Origin: Saccoglossus kowalevskii
Lineage: Eukaryota; Hemichordata; Enteropneusta; Harrimaniidae
DNA length: 29,096 nucleotides
Direction of reading: 5' to 3'
NCBI RefSeq assembly: GCF_000003605.2
Contig: NW_003135342.1
Span: 575,775 to 604,870 of the forward strand
Below, piece after piece: positions 1 through 10,219 of this stretch. The notes below the pieces were generated by a model, which saw only the letters and a program-made list of their open reading frames with translations, did not search any database and had not been told where the DNA came from. Positions within the stretch are counted from its first letter, which is position 1; every line of letters begins with the position of its first letter. Made by a program: the position numbers and the translations under genes.

Positions 1-539
1 CCCATGTGGGAATCTCTATTTGCTCTTTTACAAGAAATAGATGGTGAAAAACATATTAGAATCAGATTTAGTTCGCTCGTAATGTCCAGTTTACCCCTTT
101 TTTGTAGTGTGGAAGCCATCCTGGATTTCAGGGTGTCAGAAAGAGAGAAAAAAATGACACCCTATTTTTTTCTTATGTCTATATAATATTCTAACAGAAT
201 CGGGTGAGATTTTGCTTTTACCAAAATTAATACACGAATGTTTAGTTCATGATAAATGAGCCTACACTAAAAACACATGCATAACAACAGATCTTATTAC
301 GTGCAGGGAACGCGAAACCCGTCCACGCCGATCCACACCAAACAGTGCACCAAGTCAAAATGGAAAATATCTGAGTGTACTATGATGGTGAAAGTAGAAA
401 GTAATGGTGCAGCATTATAACAGTGAATACGAATACGTAAATTCACAGTAACTGCTGATATAAAAAGTAAAGCAAGTAAGTAACACCGAATAAACGGCAT
501 AGTATTTAGCAGTTATAATGAGTTTAATTTATCACGCGT
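1..539. other. No gene seen
   Basis: AT-rich sequence with only short chance open frames. No splice-supported exon and no match to the duplicated blocks. Confidence 0.6.
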
Positions 540-831
540 TTTCTGTTTTCTGTCAATCATTTCCCATGTTTTTAATATTGTGGTTTCATAAAAGTACTCT
601 AGATATAAAACGAGTAGTTCACACGAAAGAAATATCTAATTTGGCGTCGATGTTCGAATATATGTTTCCTCCTGATCAATAAAAGCAACGTATGGTGGTA
701 CAATTACTTCCATACGCACTAATACTCATACCACCTATCATTGCCTATTGGGACCCGTTTGGAAATGTACACTTTGCTCTAGAAACGTTACATTTGTTTA
801 GAGAAGCCCTGATTTTTTCAATACTAGTTAA

Positions 832-988
832 AGCGGGGAGAGTCGTCACCTGCGCATGCGCGAGATGGCCATAGCCTTCATTGTTTACACACAAACGTCT
901 ACCCATGAGACCTTGCGTTTTTAGCGTGTGTTGTTATCGTCGCTTGGGACTCAATTCCTGCGCGTGCACAGGTGACGACCCTCCCGCT
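832..988. mobile_element. 157-bp MITE with TTAA target duplication
   Basis: The element is bounded by TTAA on both sides (828-831 and 989-992). Its ends form imperfect terminal inverted repeats of about 31-33 bp: AGCGGGGAGAGTCGTCACCT on the left against AGCGGGAGGGTCGTCACCT read from the right. It has no coding capacity. The paralogous leader copy shows the empty site, CAGTTAAACACA with a single TTAA near 11649. This is direct evidence of insertion after the duplication, or of precise excision from the other copy. TTAA duplication is typical of piggyBac-type transposases; family assignment beyond that is inference. Confidence 0.85.
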
Positions 989-1405
989 TTAACACAATCT
1001 ATCGCCAGTATTCGGTGACAATGAATTTGTTTCGTAACCAAGTTGTGTTGCTCTCTGTCGTTGTCTAATGTATTGCATCGTACCTCAAGTGCAAGTGATT
1101 TGGTACAGTGCGATCTACAAGTCGAAAATACGCAGCAAAAAATATTTGCTTTAATAGCACACCAAAATACACAAACTGAGTACTTATTGACTATTTATAT
1201 AGTCGGCATTTTGCTGGCAATGCTGCTGCAGTTACGTAGTGTGACACATTGAATGTACCAACATCACGGGTTTATAGTATCAGTTGACATTTACAAAATA
1301 TACTACACACACAAGTACACCAGATAATATGCCTACACAGGTTTTGTTTCTATTTTGTAGCACTACATTTATTGTGGTTTCAAAACATAATCGGAATTAT
1401 TTAAG

Positions 1406-1490
1406 TGTGGCCAGTAGGTAATCTTTTTCATTTGATTCGGACGAGTGTCTTCCTTATGCATTGGACATTGCTACAACGGCTTATACATAT
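1406..1490. repeat. Short interspersed repeat unit R1
   Basis: It carries the shared pattern GGCCAGT-x-GGTAATCTTTTTCATTTGA followed by CTTATGCATTGGACAT and CTACAAC-GGCTTAT. The same pattern occurs at 1811-1930, 9831-9940, 11925-12005 and 12196-12295. Confidence 0.55.
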
Positions 1491-1810
1491 AAATGAATAA
1501 TTTTTTCTTTATATTATTTTATTTTGTGTTTTTGGAGATTTTTCATATTTCTTGTATCCCTGTCGCAAGTTTACACCGACTCAAATATAAAAATATTATA
1601 TATCAATATATTTACATCGGGATGAATTAATTAATAATTACACAATTTGAAGTCAACTCTCAACCTGTGATCTTTTCACAAACCAAGAAAAATGGCAATT
1701 AAACATGTGCCTGACCCTGACGTTGAAAGTCATTTTAACGCGAGATGCGGTCTATCCTGTGGCCATATTGTCACGAGCGAAAGGATTTATTTTTAACAAG
1801 TTCATCGCAG

Positions 1811-1930
1811 AGGGATTAAGCTTAGTACGCATCGACCACGTGGTCAGGGTCGGTATAAGCTAGTTCATTTGACACGGGTCACTGCATGCCTTATGCATTC
1901 AACATCACTACAAGAGCTTATTGATATCCA
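1811..1930. repeat. Short interspersed repeat unit R2
   Basis: It contains GCATCGA, TATAAGCT, TTCATTTGACACGGGTCACT, CCTTATGCATTCAACATC and CTACAAGAGCTTAT, the fullest example of the unit. Confidence 0.6.
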
Positions 1931-2122
1931 TTTTATTTTATAAATATTAAAATAATATATCTTTCCGTCCCTGCAGTTTGATTTTTCCTCTGATTTAGAT
2001 ATTTGTTGTATTGTTTGTATACATTAAAAGAACTCGCACAATAATAAACCACTTGCTTATACTCACTCGTATACGTAATACTTCGAATCCCTGATATGCC
2101 ATGTCGGTCGATAAGGCGTTGC

Positions 2123-2853
2123 TTAAATCACAATCAAACAAGCCGAGCTCCGAGGAGCTCCGCCGATTTCATTAATTAGCTTTTATTGAGGTCAGCCGGA
2201 AACGACCCTTTCTGTCTAGTAGTTTCCCGGTGTTTGAATAATTAATATAAATTGGTTCAAAGTTCAGGGAGCAAAGATTCCTATACTATTAGAGATTTCA
2301 CATTTGCATTTAGGGCCAGTCATGTGCGTCCAAGTCATCGAAAACGTCATAATTATATTCACGACGTATTAAAATGGTATTTTACTAAGGAAGCTGTGTA
2401 CTTATCAAAGTTGCGTAGTTACGATTTTATGAAATACGGTATTTGTAGAAAATGAATGTAATGGCATTTTACTTTGGAAACTGAGTATCGCCGATCCATT
2501 GTTTTGTTTCAGTGCGATACACTACATCTTGTTTTTATTGGGAAATATTTGTTTTTCTTCAACTCAGAGCAAGATAATTATAACGCAAGTCATCCGCGAG
2601 TCGTCAAACAATGTAACGTGATACAGCAAATATTTACGGCCAGCAATTTAGTTAAACCGACTATTTCCACGACGCTTATTGATGTTCTTTTGGACTTAAA
2701 AATGGGTTTGTTCCAGTCTGCTGGCGAAAACGAGGCGCCGCACTGGTTTTTCAGCTCATGAATATTACTGCATAAATTTGCATATAGCGCGGAGCACCCA
2801 GGATAACGTGCCGGAAACCGCTGGTTTGATTTTGATCTCCTCCATAAATATGC
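2123..2853. other. 731-bp segment present only in leader copy A
   Basis: The copies match up to CGTTGC (2122) and again from the base after TGC at 2851-2853. In copy B these points are directly joined. The shared TGC at both edges fits a microhomology-mediated deletion in copy B; an insertion in A is the alternative. Open frames inside (2252-2455, 2474-2761) encode nothing I recognise. Near the left edge is a GAGCTCCGAGGAGCTC palindromic motif (2143-2158). Confidence 0.6.
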
Positions 2854-2936
2854 ATCGTAAAATATGTATACAGCTGTGCTCAGTTTGGAGAGACTGTATA
2901 TGTGATATTTTGTGTTTAGCTGACGTTTTGGGCAAC

Positions 2937-2993
2937 ATGGATGTACGAAGTTACAAATTGCTGTGTTTGATAATCGCCCTGTCATTGTGTGAG
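2937..2993 (+). pseudogene. Exon 1 (copy A): paralogous signal-peptide exon
   Basis: It encodes MDVRSYKLLCLIIALSLCE, sharing 15 of 19 residues with the exon at 12529. It has the same ATG context (CAACATGG) and the same GAG/GTGAGA donor in phase 0. The flanking intron start (to about 3230) and upstream leader are also paralogous. No SMB or vWD exon follows within the next 9.5 kb. It is therefore either an alternative first exon of the gene at 17-21 kb or the orphan remnant of a duplicated gene. The hydrophobic core is intact and no stop is seen, so 'pseudogene' describes lack of partners, not visible damage. Confidence 0.45.
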
Positions 2994-3230
2994 GTGAGAA
3001 CCTATTATTTATATTATTCATTCCATGGACGAGATCCTTCGCTGGGGAGAAATGTATCAAACAATTCTAACCATGAGTCAATTTGTGTCGATTGTTCACG
3101 AGTTTGCTGTTGATCCTCTCAAAAGGTATGTGTTAATGCCTTCCTCGTGCGTGTCTATCAATGAAATGTTTTCATATTTTAGGAACATTTCGTAAACTTC
3201 GAAATCAAAATGAACGCAAGTTTCATTGTA

Positions 3231-4739
3231 CTAACACATCAACATTGTTACAGATTATGTTAACGTCTCCATGTACGCGAAACTATCACCAATCGATAGT
3301 ATATTTATTACACACTCACCAGCGCGAAAACAAATGTAACAGTAATTTTATTGTGTTTGATCGAGGACAAAATTATTTTGCTAAATGTCGTCTCTGTATT
3401 AACAAATTCCGCGATAACTTCGACGGTTTGAGGCCGTACATGCGATGCCATTTGACGTCGCACGTGTATGTTACCGACAGCAACATTTTGTCCAAGAAAG
3501 TCGGTAGAAAATTATTCAACTTTTTCCGTTTATGGATAAATATTGCTCCAATCACCGGATAGACTAAGTAGTGATGACAATTTAGCTTGTGTGGGTGTCC
3601 CACAAACCACGAACAGTATTTAAATACAACATTAAATTAAATGGCCATTGAATGTAGAACAGGTTGTCAAAGGAGTTACAAGAATCGTAAAATGTTTGCC
3701 GTGACAAGTTGTTTTATGGAGATATGACCGGTATGAATTGTCGATCAAGTAATGAGCCAATCAGCAATGGCCTTACAGGTTGATGACGATTTTGGTTCCA
3801 AATACCCCGGAAAGGTGTTTTATGTTATTCGTGTAATGAGGTATACGAAATTATCCGTGCAAAAACTTATGCGGTCGAATTTCATCAGCAATTGGCTTAA
3901 TGTTACCCCAGCGGTCTGTTGGGCCGTGTGAGTTTGAAAACTGTCCCCTTGATATGCCTGAAACAGAAAAACCGTTTTTACTTTGTCTCTTCAATAGTTT
4001 CAAGCTGTATTCAAGCTGTATGCTCCATAAAGTGAATATTAATTGTTTAATTTTTATTAATTCATTTTCAAGTATACGCCAGCTGACTGTTGTATTTATC
4101 ACATCATATAAAACACATTGTCAACATATTAGCCGGCAACGCATTATGCACTTATTGGATTGTACAATGTCATAGCATGCATAGGGCGACGGTCCGCGCC
4201 GAACAATATTTGAAACAACATGCTTTTTTGTAAAAACAAAATGTTTCTTTTTGTTTGTTTGTTTTTTGTTTATTAATTGTATAATGGTCTCCGGCCCATT
4301 ACAATCATACCAATTAATTAATGAAAAGAAATAAATTTATATTACAAAATATGAAAAAAAATTTAGATGAAGAGGGTGTCAATAGATAATATAACCACTA
4401 TATAATAATGTGATGGGGATATTAATATTAATATACATACAAACTTATTAGGTTATTCTCATTTGATCTTTGATTAAATAGCACTTATAAATAGAGCTAA
4501 CGAGTTAATGATTTGGCTTTTAGAGGAGCTTAATAGTTGTACTAGAGTATTCAAATTTGGAGGTTGTGTCTTATTTGGGAGATACTTTTTCTTGATTGTG
4601 AAGGATGTCACATAGCCATACAAATCCAGGGATACCAGGGCGTAGTCGACTACACTTCTACCATCATTTGCAATACACGTGAATTCACCAGGTTCTTTTC
4701 TGCCGTTTAACATGCATATACACAGGTGTTTGCACAAAA
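3231..4739. other. No supported gene
   Basis: An open frame at 3161-3562 (133 codons) and others have no domain support. A T/G-rich simple repeat (TTTG units) lies at about 4241-4275. Nothing else stands out. Confidence 0.5.
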
Positions 4740-5480
4740 CAGGTATTACGGATGTCTATTTCAGTTCTGCCTATTACAATAGAGCGATTCGGCTTACCTT
4801 TTCAAGTGCACTTGTACGCGTGACGTGATAAGTTTCTGTGGTGATATCAGCGAATCCGGGCAACGTCCTTTTACAAGCTTAAACGATGTTAAGCGACAGC
4901 AGATTCCACAATAAATAGTGGCGAACGTGTACATATATTTCTCTTTTGTGACAGGAAAATGTATAAATTATAGTGATTTGTTCATATCAGCTGTATACGG
5001 CATATTATTATTATTATTACTACATACACAAACAATATTAAATGCATAATTCATAATTTTTATATGAAATTGACCTAACAAATGTACGGCTACGTTGGTA
5101 CTTGAGTACTTGACTTGTAGATTTACCGGAGAAGATTAATATTTCATGTACCGGGTGGCCAATTTAATGCTGACAGACCGAATCATCAGTGTTTAAATAC
5201 CCTCCGCTGGTACAAAACAACGAAATCACTATTTGATCACTATTCATCATACGTAAATCAAAACGTTATGTTATGGTTCCAGCACACGTATTGCAATTAA
5301 CACTGCTATTATCTACTGATAAAATGCTAAATCGGCCATTAGGAAAATTAAGCTTAATAAACTCAGTTTGCTATTTATACTTAACGGTCAACTGGTGTAC
5401 AAATGATAATAACACGAATAAGGTTAATTTACCAATATTTACTACTTTTTTTTTTCATAAAACACACTTTTTTAATTGAA
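4740..5480 (+). repeat. Block Y duplication, copy 1
   Basis: It aligns with 10220-10960. Shared landmarks are TTCAGTTCTGCCT, TTTCTGTGGTGATWTCA, AATATTAAATGCATA, CATAATTTTTATATGAAA or its near match, CCTAACAAAT, GAGTACTTGA, CCGGAGAAG and ACAAATGATAATAACAC. No coding potential was seen in either copy. Confidence 0.75.
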
Positions 5481-5518
5481 AGCATGTGTATTATATGAAA
5501 ACATCTGTATTTTCTTCC

Positions 5519-5728
5519 AAACTATTTTATTTTGAAATACTTCAGAAAACTAACACACATGCAATGTTTTAACCTGAAACCTCCGACTATGCACGTTTCA
5601 CAATAGTTTATGTATACGAGACGTGCACAAGTTCATTAAACTGTTTTATTTTGAAGCACTTGCTAAAAAAAAACACATGCAATGTTTCAACCTGCAACAC
5701 CCGACTATACAAGTGTTCATATACAGGA
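5519..5728. repeat. Two-copy tandem repeat, unit about 118 bp
   Basis: 5519-5622 and 5638-5728 share AACTRTTTTATTTTGAA, ACACATGCAATGTTT and AACCTG, then CCGACTATRC and a TATACRRGA ending. It lies just after block Y copy 1 and is not coding. Confidence 0.6.
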
Positions 5729-6272
5729 CATTTTTGTATGCCTTCTACGATACGCACCTATAATAGTACTTATTAAAATATCCACATACGTTGCCAATGT
5801 CAGCAGACATATTGATTTTAATATTATCAAAATGTGTGAATACCATGTACCTGTTTGATAACCGACGGAATTAAACATGCACAGTGTTTTCATCAATGCT
5901 TGAGTTAGTAAGCTGGATGACGCAGCGCTAGACAGGCGTTAGTTCTCTGTGATCTGATTGATTTACTGCATAACTGTTTTTCTATTGGCGCAGCCTTAAT
6001 TTTGAATTCCATATCATATGGTGATTACCACACACCTGTGCAAATTTGCGTATGATTTAAATGAGCTCTCCTAAGTCTATAATAAAAACATAGCAACTCA
6101 CTATTATTTCGAAATTTTATTAATAGAATAAATACAACAAGAAAACAAATATTTAACAGTAATTTAGTTTGCTATTTCTTTGCAAACATTTTGAAATACC
6201 CTTCGTAATTAAACGACGGTTTTCGCGATGAACACTGTTATATGTTGCGTGTTCAAGTAACTGGGAAGCTGT
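5729..6272. other. No gene seen
   Basis: Non-coding AT-rich sequence between the tandem repeat and the retroelement end. It could include retroelement terminal sequence that I cannot delimit. Confidence 0.5.
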
Positions 6273-6286
6273 GTCGTGCGCACGAC
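6273..6286. other. Perfect 14-bp palindrome GTCGTGCGCACGAC
   Basis: This is a self-complementary 14-mer in otherwise AT-rich sequence, about 110 bases beyond the readable 3' end of the decayed recombinase. It may be part of the retroelement terminal region or chance. Confidence 0.5.
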
Positions 6287-6394
6287 CATTCAACGATTGA
6301 ATTATGATATAAATACTTCAATCATTAGTTCAAATTACAGAACAAACGTGAAATACGATATGCGGTGGTTGCAGTACCCAGAAGAGCAAACATT

Positions 6395-7618
6395 TAGTTA
6401 TGGTTTCGCAAACGTGCATGTTAGAGCAAGGGACTTTGATACCTCTAGTTTGCTTTGAAGCGAATCACACACAAATATCTTTTGAACTCGTGCTCTTCCA
6501 CCCCCCATGTCTGGCAACGTACCTTTCATTGACGTACTACCACCGTGGCACCACCCGCACAAAAACTACGAGTGCCGAATTGTGAAATATCATTAAACAG
6601 TGGTTTAATACCTTTCATCATCAAATCTCTAGCAGTAGAATATGAAATCTCCAAATGATTGTGAGGATTGAGCCCCTGTTTAGTATGCATCAGTCTTCGA
6701 ATTAAGAAAAAAACTTTCAGAATTAACGTAAGCCCGCAATTTAGATACGAACATTTCAGTAACGCGTACGGGACAAGTAGTTTTGTGAGACCTTGCAATA
6801 ATGATAGAACTTCCTTCTCGAAATTGGTCGTTCTTTCGCTTATGCAATTTAATCTCCATATGAGAATCTGAAAATAAAACGTCGCTTACTTTAACGCTCA
6901 AAAATTCGCCTATACGAATAAATCCAGCATACGAAATAAAGCATAAACATAGCAATCTTAAGTCTGATGACGAAGATGGATTCTTATGGGATACCAGGGT
7001 AGCCGGAATTTCCGAGTCGACTGGCTCCTTGGACTTCCTAGGTTTAGCGAGAATGCGCCTGCAGCCCCCGTCGTAGCCTGAACCAAGAAATATGTCGAAA
7101 GGCGAGTATGCCGACATGCCGACATGGCGAAAGGCGAATATGTCGAAAGGCCACAGACGCTGTAAGAAGGTAAACAAGCTTACTAAATGATGCGACATAA
7201 ATTTATTCTTGTTAAATACATATTTACAAATTCCTTAGTCATGGCAGATTATAAACATACACCAAGCGACATTATAAAATGCAATTACATAATTAGACAA
7301 TTCCAATTTATGTTTGCTCGCGTCCTGTACATCATGTGCATCTGGATTGAATGGGAGTCTCAAAGCCAACATATTGAACTTCAACCAACAAGATTGGATG
7401 GATGTCTTGCGGGTTTTTATCAAATGGAATGTCTGACCCCTTCCTCTCACTAGCAAATTGTGAATATTGGGAAGGACGCGAAAACGGCAAAACGCCCAGG
7501 CTGCGTACGCAACACCGGCAACAAAGCAGCGGATGGCCATTCTAGCAATATTAAAGTTGCCTTGCCTCTGCAACTCTGAAGATGACGAATAGCGGGAATT
7601 ACAAGACCAGTGGACCAA
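6395..7618 (-). pseudogene. Tyrosine recombinase (integrase), catalytically broken
   Basis: The N-terminal SAM-like part (7618-7235) reads LQRQGNFNIARM, FCRFRVLPNIHNLLV and HDVQDASKHKLELS. The catalytic part starts with LAKPRKSKEPV and SSSSDLRLLCLCFISYAGFIR, which carries the first Arg, and continues to HKTTCPVR. It ends in shifted frame with FGTRSFCAGGATVV, RHGGWKSTSSKDIC and LEVSKSLAL. Family members have H-S-F-R and a Tyr at the last site. Here His is Arg, the second Arg is Cys and the nucleophile Tyr position is Cys. With frameshifts near 7200, 6700 and 6430, this gene is dead. Confidence 0.8.
7090..7152. repeat. Short tandem array inside the recombinase gene
   Basis: Variants of ATGTCGAAAGGCGA and ATGCCGACATGGCGAAAGGC repeat between the N-terminal and catalytic parts of the decayed recombinase. 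They produce a repetitive FDIFAFRH / SPFDIF reading. The array looks like a local expansion after the gene died. Confidence 0.6.
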
Positions 7619-7739
7619 TCCTGACAGAATGCGTCAACGGCCTCCGTATCGGGGTTCCAAGCTGCTGAATTGAAACTTGGCTGCTGAGCGTTGTGGCAAG
7701 ACGCAAATCTATCAATGCTATAGAGGTCCTATATTTTGT

Positions 7740-8165
7740 CCAACATGCCGAAAAAATCTTGGGATTGAGTGACCAATCATCTGTACCAATAATTTTACTC
7801 AGCATATCCGTTTTTTCATTCTCGGACCTCGGTAGCCAAGTCGTCTTGAGTTGAATGTCATTCTGACAACAGATTTGAAAAAAAATATCAATGGCTAACG
7901 CCTGAAGAGATGGCTTTGCACTACCAACCGAAATTGTTCGACAAGCATTCTGGTTATCCGAAAACCACCCAACTTGTCTACGCCTCAAAATAAACAAAAA
8001 CGAAGTTATTCCGTAGAGAACCGCTTTCAACTCGCGATATGTGGAGCTCTGTTTGCATTCAGTTTCATCCCACAACCAGTTAGCATAGACAAATTCTGAA
8101 TTATAACGATAGTGATCACCGGAACCAGTGTCGCTTGCATCAGAAAATACAGCAGTAGTTTTGAG
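7740..8165 (-). pseudogene. RNase H domain (DIRS-order)
   Basis: The domain reads VFSDASDTGSG, then SSTYRELKAV, WFSDNQNACR, and TTWLPRSENEKTDMLSKI followed by DDWSLNP. These supply the acidic RNase H residues (D in SDAS, E in RELKAV, D in FSDN, D in the ENEKTD segment) in DIRS/Ngaro-style context. The frame is open from about 8165 through 7740, making it the best preserved part of the element. Confidence 0.8.
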
Positions 8166-8329
8166 AATTTGGGTTTGATACGAAAGCAGTTTAAATCGCC
8201 CACATTACTCGATCAAAACAAAATTTCCTGATCGGCCCAAATCGGCCCAACAGCGTTAAATAAAGATACCAAACATCTGTTAACGGTAATGACGTTCGAA
8301 ATTAAATTCTTTATCTTATCAACTTTACA

Positions 8330-8950
8330 TGTGGAAGAGAAAATGCCATCCGCAAGGTGTTGATGACAAACCGCAACCATTCACCGATTTGAGCGGGTTC
8401 CCAGTGACTGTTCTGCTCGTTAACTTTAAAACCAGATTTATGCAAATCACTTCGTTGAACAATACCAGCTGCTCTAGAAGATGTCAGAAAATCGTCACCA
8501 GAAATACCTATGAATGTGACATACTACGCCATCGTTTAACCAACGACCTTAGAAGTTTAGTAGAACAATAACAAGCAGTGCTCAAGTCGAACGGCAACAC
8601 ATTGAATGTAAAATATCTGATCTCGCCATCAACATTTCAATAAAAACCACAAAACTTGCAATGTTCATGCCAAATATCAACGTGATGATGACCGGATTCA
8701 TAATCCCAAACGAAAAAATAAAAGTTTTCGGAGAAAATCTGAGCTAAAGTTTTAGGTCTTCATATCGAAATGAAGGCTTCGTTACGTTAACATGTCTGAG
8801 GTCGAGAACTATTCTGAGCTTTTTCCCCTCTGCCACTGTCAAAGGGTTTACGCAATGAGGTTGTAAAAAAAACTGTCGTAAAACGCAGCCATTCACAAGT
8901 ACTTTATTGATAGCTTGACGAACAAATTGGGGATGCTTTCTGCTGGACAA
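8330..8950 (-). pseudogene. Reverse transcriptase fragment (DIRS-order)
   Basis: 8950-8744 encodes LRIVLDLRHVN, the N-terminal finger/palm motif seen in DIRS-type RT (K-x-R-x-VLDLR-x-VN). Further on, in shifted frames, come ESGHHHVDI and HCKFCGFYW (equivalent to the SGYHH...FCGF motif), LLRSLVKRWRS, then GDDFLTSSRAAG at the catalytic DD position (near 8500), and NEQNSHWEPAQIGEWL. The catalytic Asp pair is still readable, but several frameshifts and stops separate the pieces. The gene cannot be translated as it stands. Confidence 0.75.
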
Positions 8951-9110
8951 ATTATGTTTACCAACAAACTGCAGGGAATAATTTTAGAAAGATAAACGGT
9001 AACCAAGTGCAATTAATGAATGCACGAAATCTGGGCAGGAGAAAGAATCTTCTCAGAACGATAATGAACTCTTTAGCCGCCCGACCACAGACCGTGACAA
9101 GATTGGCTCC

Positions 9111-9669
9111 TTAGGCAAAACCAGAACGTTGGGATGAGAAAAAATGACATTGTCCAAGTGTCACCAAATTAGGATAGGTGACCTCCCTGGGTTCGGACTT
9201 TTTGTCGGCAAGCCGCACGCATCTGTTCTGCAAATGTTCGAAATCTCCGCATCTGAAACAGGAACCAATCCGGAATTGAGAAGTCTGTGATCCAATGACC
9301 TGCATCTCAAAAATTGTTATTCAAATTCAGCTGACTGTCATAAGTGCCAGAGGCCAATTCATCAGAAATGTATTCATTCGCAGTGCCACACACAAATTCG
9401 CTCTTATCGGCCAGCTTAATAGGCTTCATGCGATGAGGAATCAAAGCCATACCTTTCTTGAGAGCGGCTTTGGCTTTCTCCACAGCATTCTTAGTAGTGG
9501 CATCCATGATGGCGGTATGCAGGCACTCCATCAGCATTTGCTCGTGCTCAAACTGCTGCCGATTACCAGGTGCTAATCTACAAAACGCAGATAATTTATC
9601 ACTATCGGGAGTATGTGGACAGGTTGCATATTTGTTAAAGAAGTCCTGTGTGTTAAGCTTATACATCAA
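9111..9669 (-). pseudogene. gag-like ORF with CCHC zinc knuckle (retroelement)
   Basis: The first part (9669-9307, 120 codons) is an Ala/Lys-rich segment with no strong motif. After a frameshift at about 9307 the frame continues as 9305-9111. That part holds SCFRCGDFEHLQNRC at about 9260-9219, a C-x2-C-x4-H-x4-C zinc knuckle typical of retroelement nucleocapsid proteins that bind RNA. It lies upstream of the reverse transcriptase, as expected for gag. Confidence 0.7.
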
Positions 9670-9689
9670 ACTGGGTTTCTGGTATGCAT

Positions 9690-9960
9690 TTTTGACATAA
9701 TTACAAAATTTGAAGTCAATTCAATCTGAGAGCATTTCACATATCTAGAAAAATGGTTGTTAAACATGTGCCTCGCCCTGACCTTTGTGACTTTGGAGGT
9801 CATTTTCAAGAGTGATATTTTCACGAGTTCAGACGGATTAAAGGGGTCGAGGTGGGTGTCATCGATCAGTATAAGCTTGTTCATTTGAAGCGGGCCACTA
9901 CCAGCCTTATGCATTCAACATTACTAAAAAGAGCTTATGGATGCCCATTATTCATGCATT
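9690..9960 (+). repeat. Partial third copy of leader-region segment
   Basis: It matches 1640-1935: AATTTGAAGTCAA, AAACATGTGCCTSRCCCTGAC, TCACGAG, AGTATAAGCT, TTCATTTGA and CCTTATGCATTCAACAT appear in the same order. It abuts the 5' end of the retroelement at about 9670, so the retroelement may have inserted into, or been joined to, a third copy of the duplicated unit. Confidence 0.65.
9831..9940. repeat. Short interspersed repeat unit R3
   Basis: It contains ATCGATCAGTATAAGCTTG, TTCATTTGAAGCGGGCCACT, CCTTATGCATTCAACATTAC and AGAGCTTATGGAT. It is the orthologous position to R2 in the partial third leader copy. Confidence 0.6.
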
Positions 9961-10219
9961 TTTGTCATTCTTAGCGTAATAGTGGTGTAAGAATGTGCCT
10001 GACATTACAGACTTCTTTTCGCAAAGCAGCTATTTAGAGAAAGCTTTGAAACCAAAACATTTTACTCATATCAGAATTATGACGTAATTATCGCATGGAT
10101 TGCTGTGAATGTGTCTCATCGCCAGACAGAACGTAAGTGACCGTTCGGTGATTGTACTAAGTGGACATTCTCTTTCTCCAGCCTCCTTCAACAAATAAAC
10201 TAAATTCCAAGATGACGAA

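Larger units (their letters stand above)
540..3230 (+). repeat. Leader-region duplication, copy A
   Basis: It aligns by eye with 11237-12830 in the same order. Shared landmarks are TTTTCTGTCAATCA (about 548 and 11240), TGTGGTTTCATAAA, GATGTTCGAATAT, GGTACAATTACTTC, GTACAGTGCGATCT, the TTCATTTGAC...TTATGCATT repeats, TGCCATGTCGG, and the signal-peptide exon with its intron start. Differences include the MITE at 832-988 and the 731-bp segment 2123-2853, both absent from copy B. Copy B in turn has about 150 bp extra near 11340-11480. Confidence 0.75.
6395..9670 (-). mobile_element. Decayed DIRS-order (Ngaro-like) tyrosine-recombinase retrotransposon
   Basis: Read on the minus strand the order is gag with zinc knuckle, reverse transcriptase, RNase H, then tyrosine recombinase. 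This is the gene order of DIRS-order elements. No methyltransferase domain is seen between RNase H and recombinase, and the element is short (about 3.3 kb), which fits Ngaro-like better than DIRS1-like. All genes carry frameshifts or stops. I could not define terminal repeats; the left end is somewhere below 6395 and the right end near 9670-9690, where paralogous leader sequence resumes. Confidence 0.8.

Noticed and set aside
2590-3060. 156-codon minus-strand open frame
   Set aside because: It runs antisense across the signal-peptide exon and the boundary of the 731-bp segment, so it is not preserved in copy B, and it shows no domain.
3161-3562. Open frame with a C-x2-C ... H-x3-H pattern suggesting a C2H2 finger
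   Set aside because: The spacing between Cys and His pairs (17 residues) is wrong for a C2H2 finger and no linker or second finger is present.
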